Below are positions 62,963 through 64,000 of a stretch of DNA of 64,000 nt, one piece after another; within the stretch, counting starts at the first letter, position 1, and every line of letters starts with the position of its first letter. The notes below the pieces were generated by a model, which saw nothing but the letters and a program-made list of their open reading frames with translations, ran no database searches and was not told the DNA's origin. Both the position numbers and the translations under genes were made by a program. Source of the DNA: Tychonema sp. LEGE 07203 (GTDB lineage Bacteria > Cyanobacteriota > Cyanobacteriia > Cyanobacteriales > Microcoleaceae). The stretch spans positions 1 to 64,000 of the forward strand of contig NZ_JADEXD010000002.1 of assembly GCF_015207285.1 (NCBI RefSeq). Direction: 5' to 3'.

Positions 62963-63043
62963 AGCTTCCTCCTATCTATCAGACACGAATGTACTTCTAC
63001 CAAGATATACTTTATTGATAAACCAGTACAGCGGAACCGAGCG

Positions 63044-63706
63044 ATGCCTAAATTTAACAAACCTCAACTTAACAAATCTAAAGTTAACAAGTCTAAATTT
63101 GACGATCGCCCAAATCCCAGCAAATCCCTTCCTTCAGAATCAGAAATTCCTCCAGTTCAGGTTGATGAAACCATTGTAACAGGCAGAAGACCGAAACCGC
63201 TCAACGAGTTCCAGCGCTTGTTGGCGGAATTACCAGAACTCACAGAGAGCTTGGAGTCCGAATTGTTCGCCCGTCTCGATCGAGATATCCCAGTTAATGC
63301 GAAGCAATTTGAAACTAAAATTCGTAAAATGTTAGCTACAAAAAACATTGAGGTCAACCGAGAAAATTCAATTAAATATCTCGAAAAAATGAAGAAAAAC
63401 ATTCAATTCCCGTGCCTAGTTACCTGCATAGAAGAGTTTGAGTGGGAACAAGAATATATAAGGGGTTCTGGTAGCAAAAAAGAATATGCACGGCTCAAAA
63501 AAACTCGACCTTCTTATACTGATAGCTTCATAATTAATCGGTCGGAGGATTTGTTTGCTCACGAAGAAGGCATATTTGTGCAAGTGCATCGCCTCAGCGA
63601 TCGCCAAAAATTTATGTTGCCTTTATCCGGGTTGAAATCAGCCGATCTCATTTCTCCAAACCATCAGTTATTGGATGATTATTTAATGTGGTCTCTGAAT
63701 TATTAA
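63044..63706 (+). CDS. Unknown basic-tailed soluble protein
   Basis: 220 residues from the ATG at 63044. The first 45 residues are Lys/Asn/Ser-rich and probably disordered (KPQLNKSKVNKSKF), followed by ETIVTGRRPKPLNEFQRLL and a folded region with VTCIEEFEWEQEYI and FVQVHRLSDRQKFMLPLSGL. I do not recognise a domain. An in-frame ATG at 62954 lies inside the divergent gene and is unlikely. Codon use is as in neighbours. Confidence 0.65.
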   Translation: MPKFNKPQLNKSKVNKSKFDDRPNPSKSLPSESEIPPVQVDETIVTGRRPKPLNEFQRLLAELPELTESLESELFARLDRDIPVNAKQFETKIRKMLATKNIEVNRENSIKYLEKMKKNIQFPCLVTCIEEFEWEQEYIRGSGSKKEYARLKKTRPSYTDSFIINRSEDLFAHEEGIFVQVHRLSDRQKFMLPLSGLKSADLISPNHQLLDDYLMWSLNY

Positions 63707-63716
63707 GAAAGTCTTG

Positions 63717-63796
63717 GCAGTTGAAAGTGCGAGTTATTAATAACTCGCACTTTCAACTGCGAGGAGATACCAAATCCGGGTTTGGGATCTCCTCGC
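63717..63796. repeat. Two overlapping perfect palindromes
   Basis: 63717-63760 is a 44-bp perfect palindrome centred between 63738 and 63739 (left arm starts GCAGTTGAAAGTGCGAGTT), and GCGAGGAGAT/ATCTCCTCGC (63759-63768 and 63787-63796) forms a second hairpin sharing its edge. Lies between convergent genes. Confidence 0.8.
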
Positions 63797-63802
63797 TCAA
63801 CC

Positions 63803-63850
63803 AGTCGGCGCAGGCCGATATCGTTTGACAAGAAGCGGTTTCAATCGCCG
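63803..63850. repeat. Third copy of the 48-bp repeat
   Basis: AGTCGGCGCAGGCCGATATC... to TCAATCGCCG, aligned in length with 43067-43114 but diverged; same GCGGTTTCAA core. Confidence 0.65.
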
Positions 63851-63870
63851 AATCATCTTTTCATTCTTAA

Positions 63871-64000
63871 TTAAATTGAAGCAGCAAAGTGCGATCGTCG
63901 CTCTACTTTTGCCAAAGCTTCCACCAAACTGCGAACTGCAGCAATCATCGCCACTTCGCTATTAAGTTGGCTGACAGCAGAACCGACACCAACACCAGCA
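63871..64000 (-). CDS. 3' end of an unidentified gene, cut by window
   Basis: On the minus strand 42 codons read AGVGVGSAVSQLNSEVAM...VRSLVEALAKVERRSHF and end at TAA (63871-63873). The rest is beyond the window. The Gly/Ala-rich start and helical end resemble C-termini of CobT-like (TIGR00303) proteins, a weak guess only. Confidence 0.6.
   Translation of the reverse strand, partial: AGVGVGSAVSQLNSEVAMIAAVRSLVEALAKVERRSHFAASI

Overview
The window comes from a cyanobacterium, most likely a filamentous, non-marine member of the Oscillatoriales (Microcoleus/Oscillatoria-like; the genus is an inference). Support: psbX, a Ycf66 gene and a high-light-inducible protein; cyanobacterial families (DUF1815, DUF4079, DUF2301, GUN4, AAA-like/WD40, PEP-CTERM, DUF4347/RTX); very frequent GCGATCGC (HIP1) sites; and many heptamer-type tandem repeats and small palindromic repeats between genes.

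Layout. 1-7.6 kb: 3' part of a PilT-type pilus ATPase, a secreted GUN4-domain protein, a 1294-residue DUF4347/VCBS/Calx-beta/RTX protein and a serine/threonine kinase with an N-terminal HTH-like domain. 7.8-13 kb: a UbiH-like hydroxylase, tRNA-Leu(GAG), accC, a YggT protein, psbX, ycf66. 13.4-21 kb: a peroxiredoxin-like/prolyl-4-hydroxylase fusion, a Deg-type protease with two PPC domains followed by a PPC-only protein, hli, sdhB, radC, DUF1815. 21.7-26.5 kb: DUF4079, comEC, tRNA-Ser(CGA), a 40-residue membrane protein, an AAG-type glycosylase. 26.5-31.2 kb: an envelope block on the minus strand in which a Wzy/O-antigen-ligase-like gene and a PEP-CTERM gene each carry one apparent single-base frameshift, plus an orphan PEP-CTERM tail. 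31.6-35.2 kb: a GH57 glycosidase divergent from glgA. 35.2-40 kb: a higher-order heptamer array, DUF4342, a stand-alone deaminase-toxin domain next to a SUKH immunity-like gene, and an AMIN/beta-lactamase-like protein. 40-46 kb: an HTH-TIR-AAA protein and an AAA-WD40 protein on either side of a 5-formyl-THF cyclo-ligase gene that is itself flanked by inverted 48-bp repeats. 46.7-55.6 kb: Uma2 protein, folC, a C5 DNA methyltransferase, a glycosyltransferase, rsmI, a PfkB kinase, a JmjC/cupin protein, cysQ. 55.9-59.7 kb: a second DUF4347/RTX gene, broken by a decayed IS630-type element and a stop codon. 60-64 kb: dprA, a YdcF/SanA-like protein, DUF2301, an unknown protein and the 3' end of a further gene.

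Themes. Three parts of the pilus/DNA-uptake machinery (PilT, ComEC, DprA) lie here unlinked to one another. Surface and secreted proteins are prominent and are where most gene decay is seen. The most system-like candidates are the deaminase/SUKH pair (36.5-37.5 kb) and the TIR-AAA / AAA-WD40 neighbourhood (40-46 kb). Repeats are unusually dense, and several have entered coding sequence in frame (ComEC, cyclo-ligase, AAA-WD40, the kinase C-terminus).
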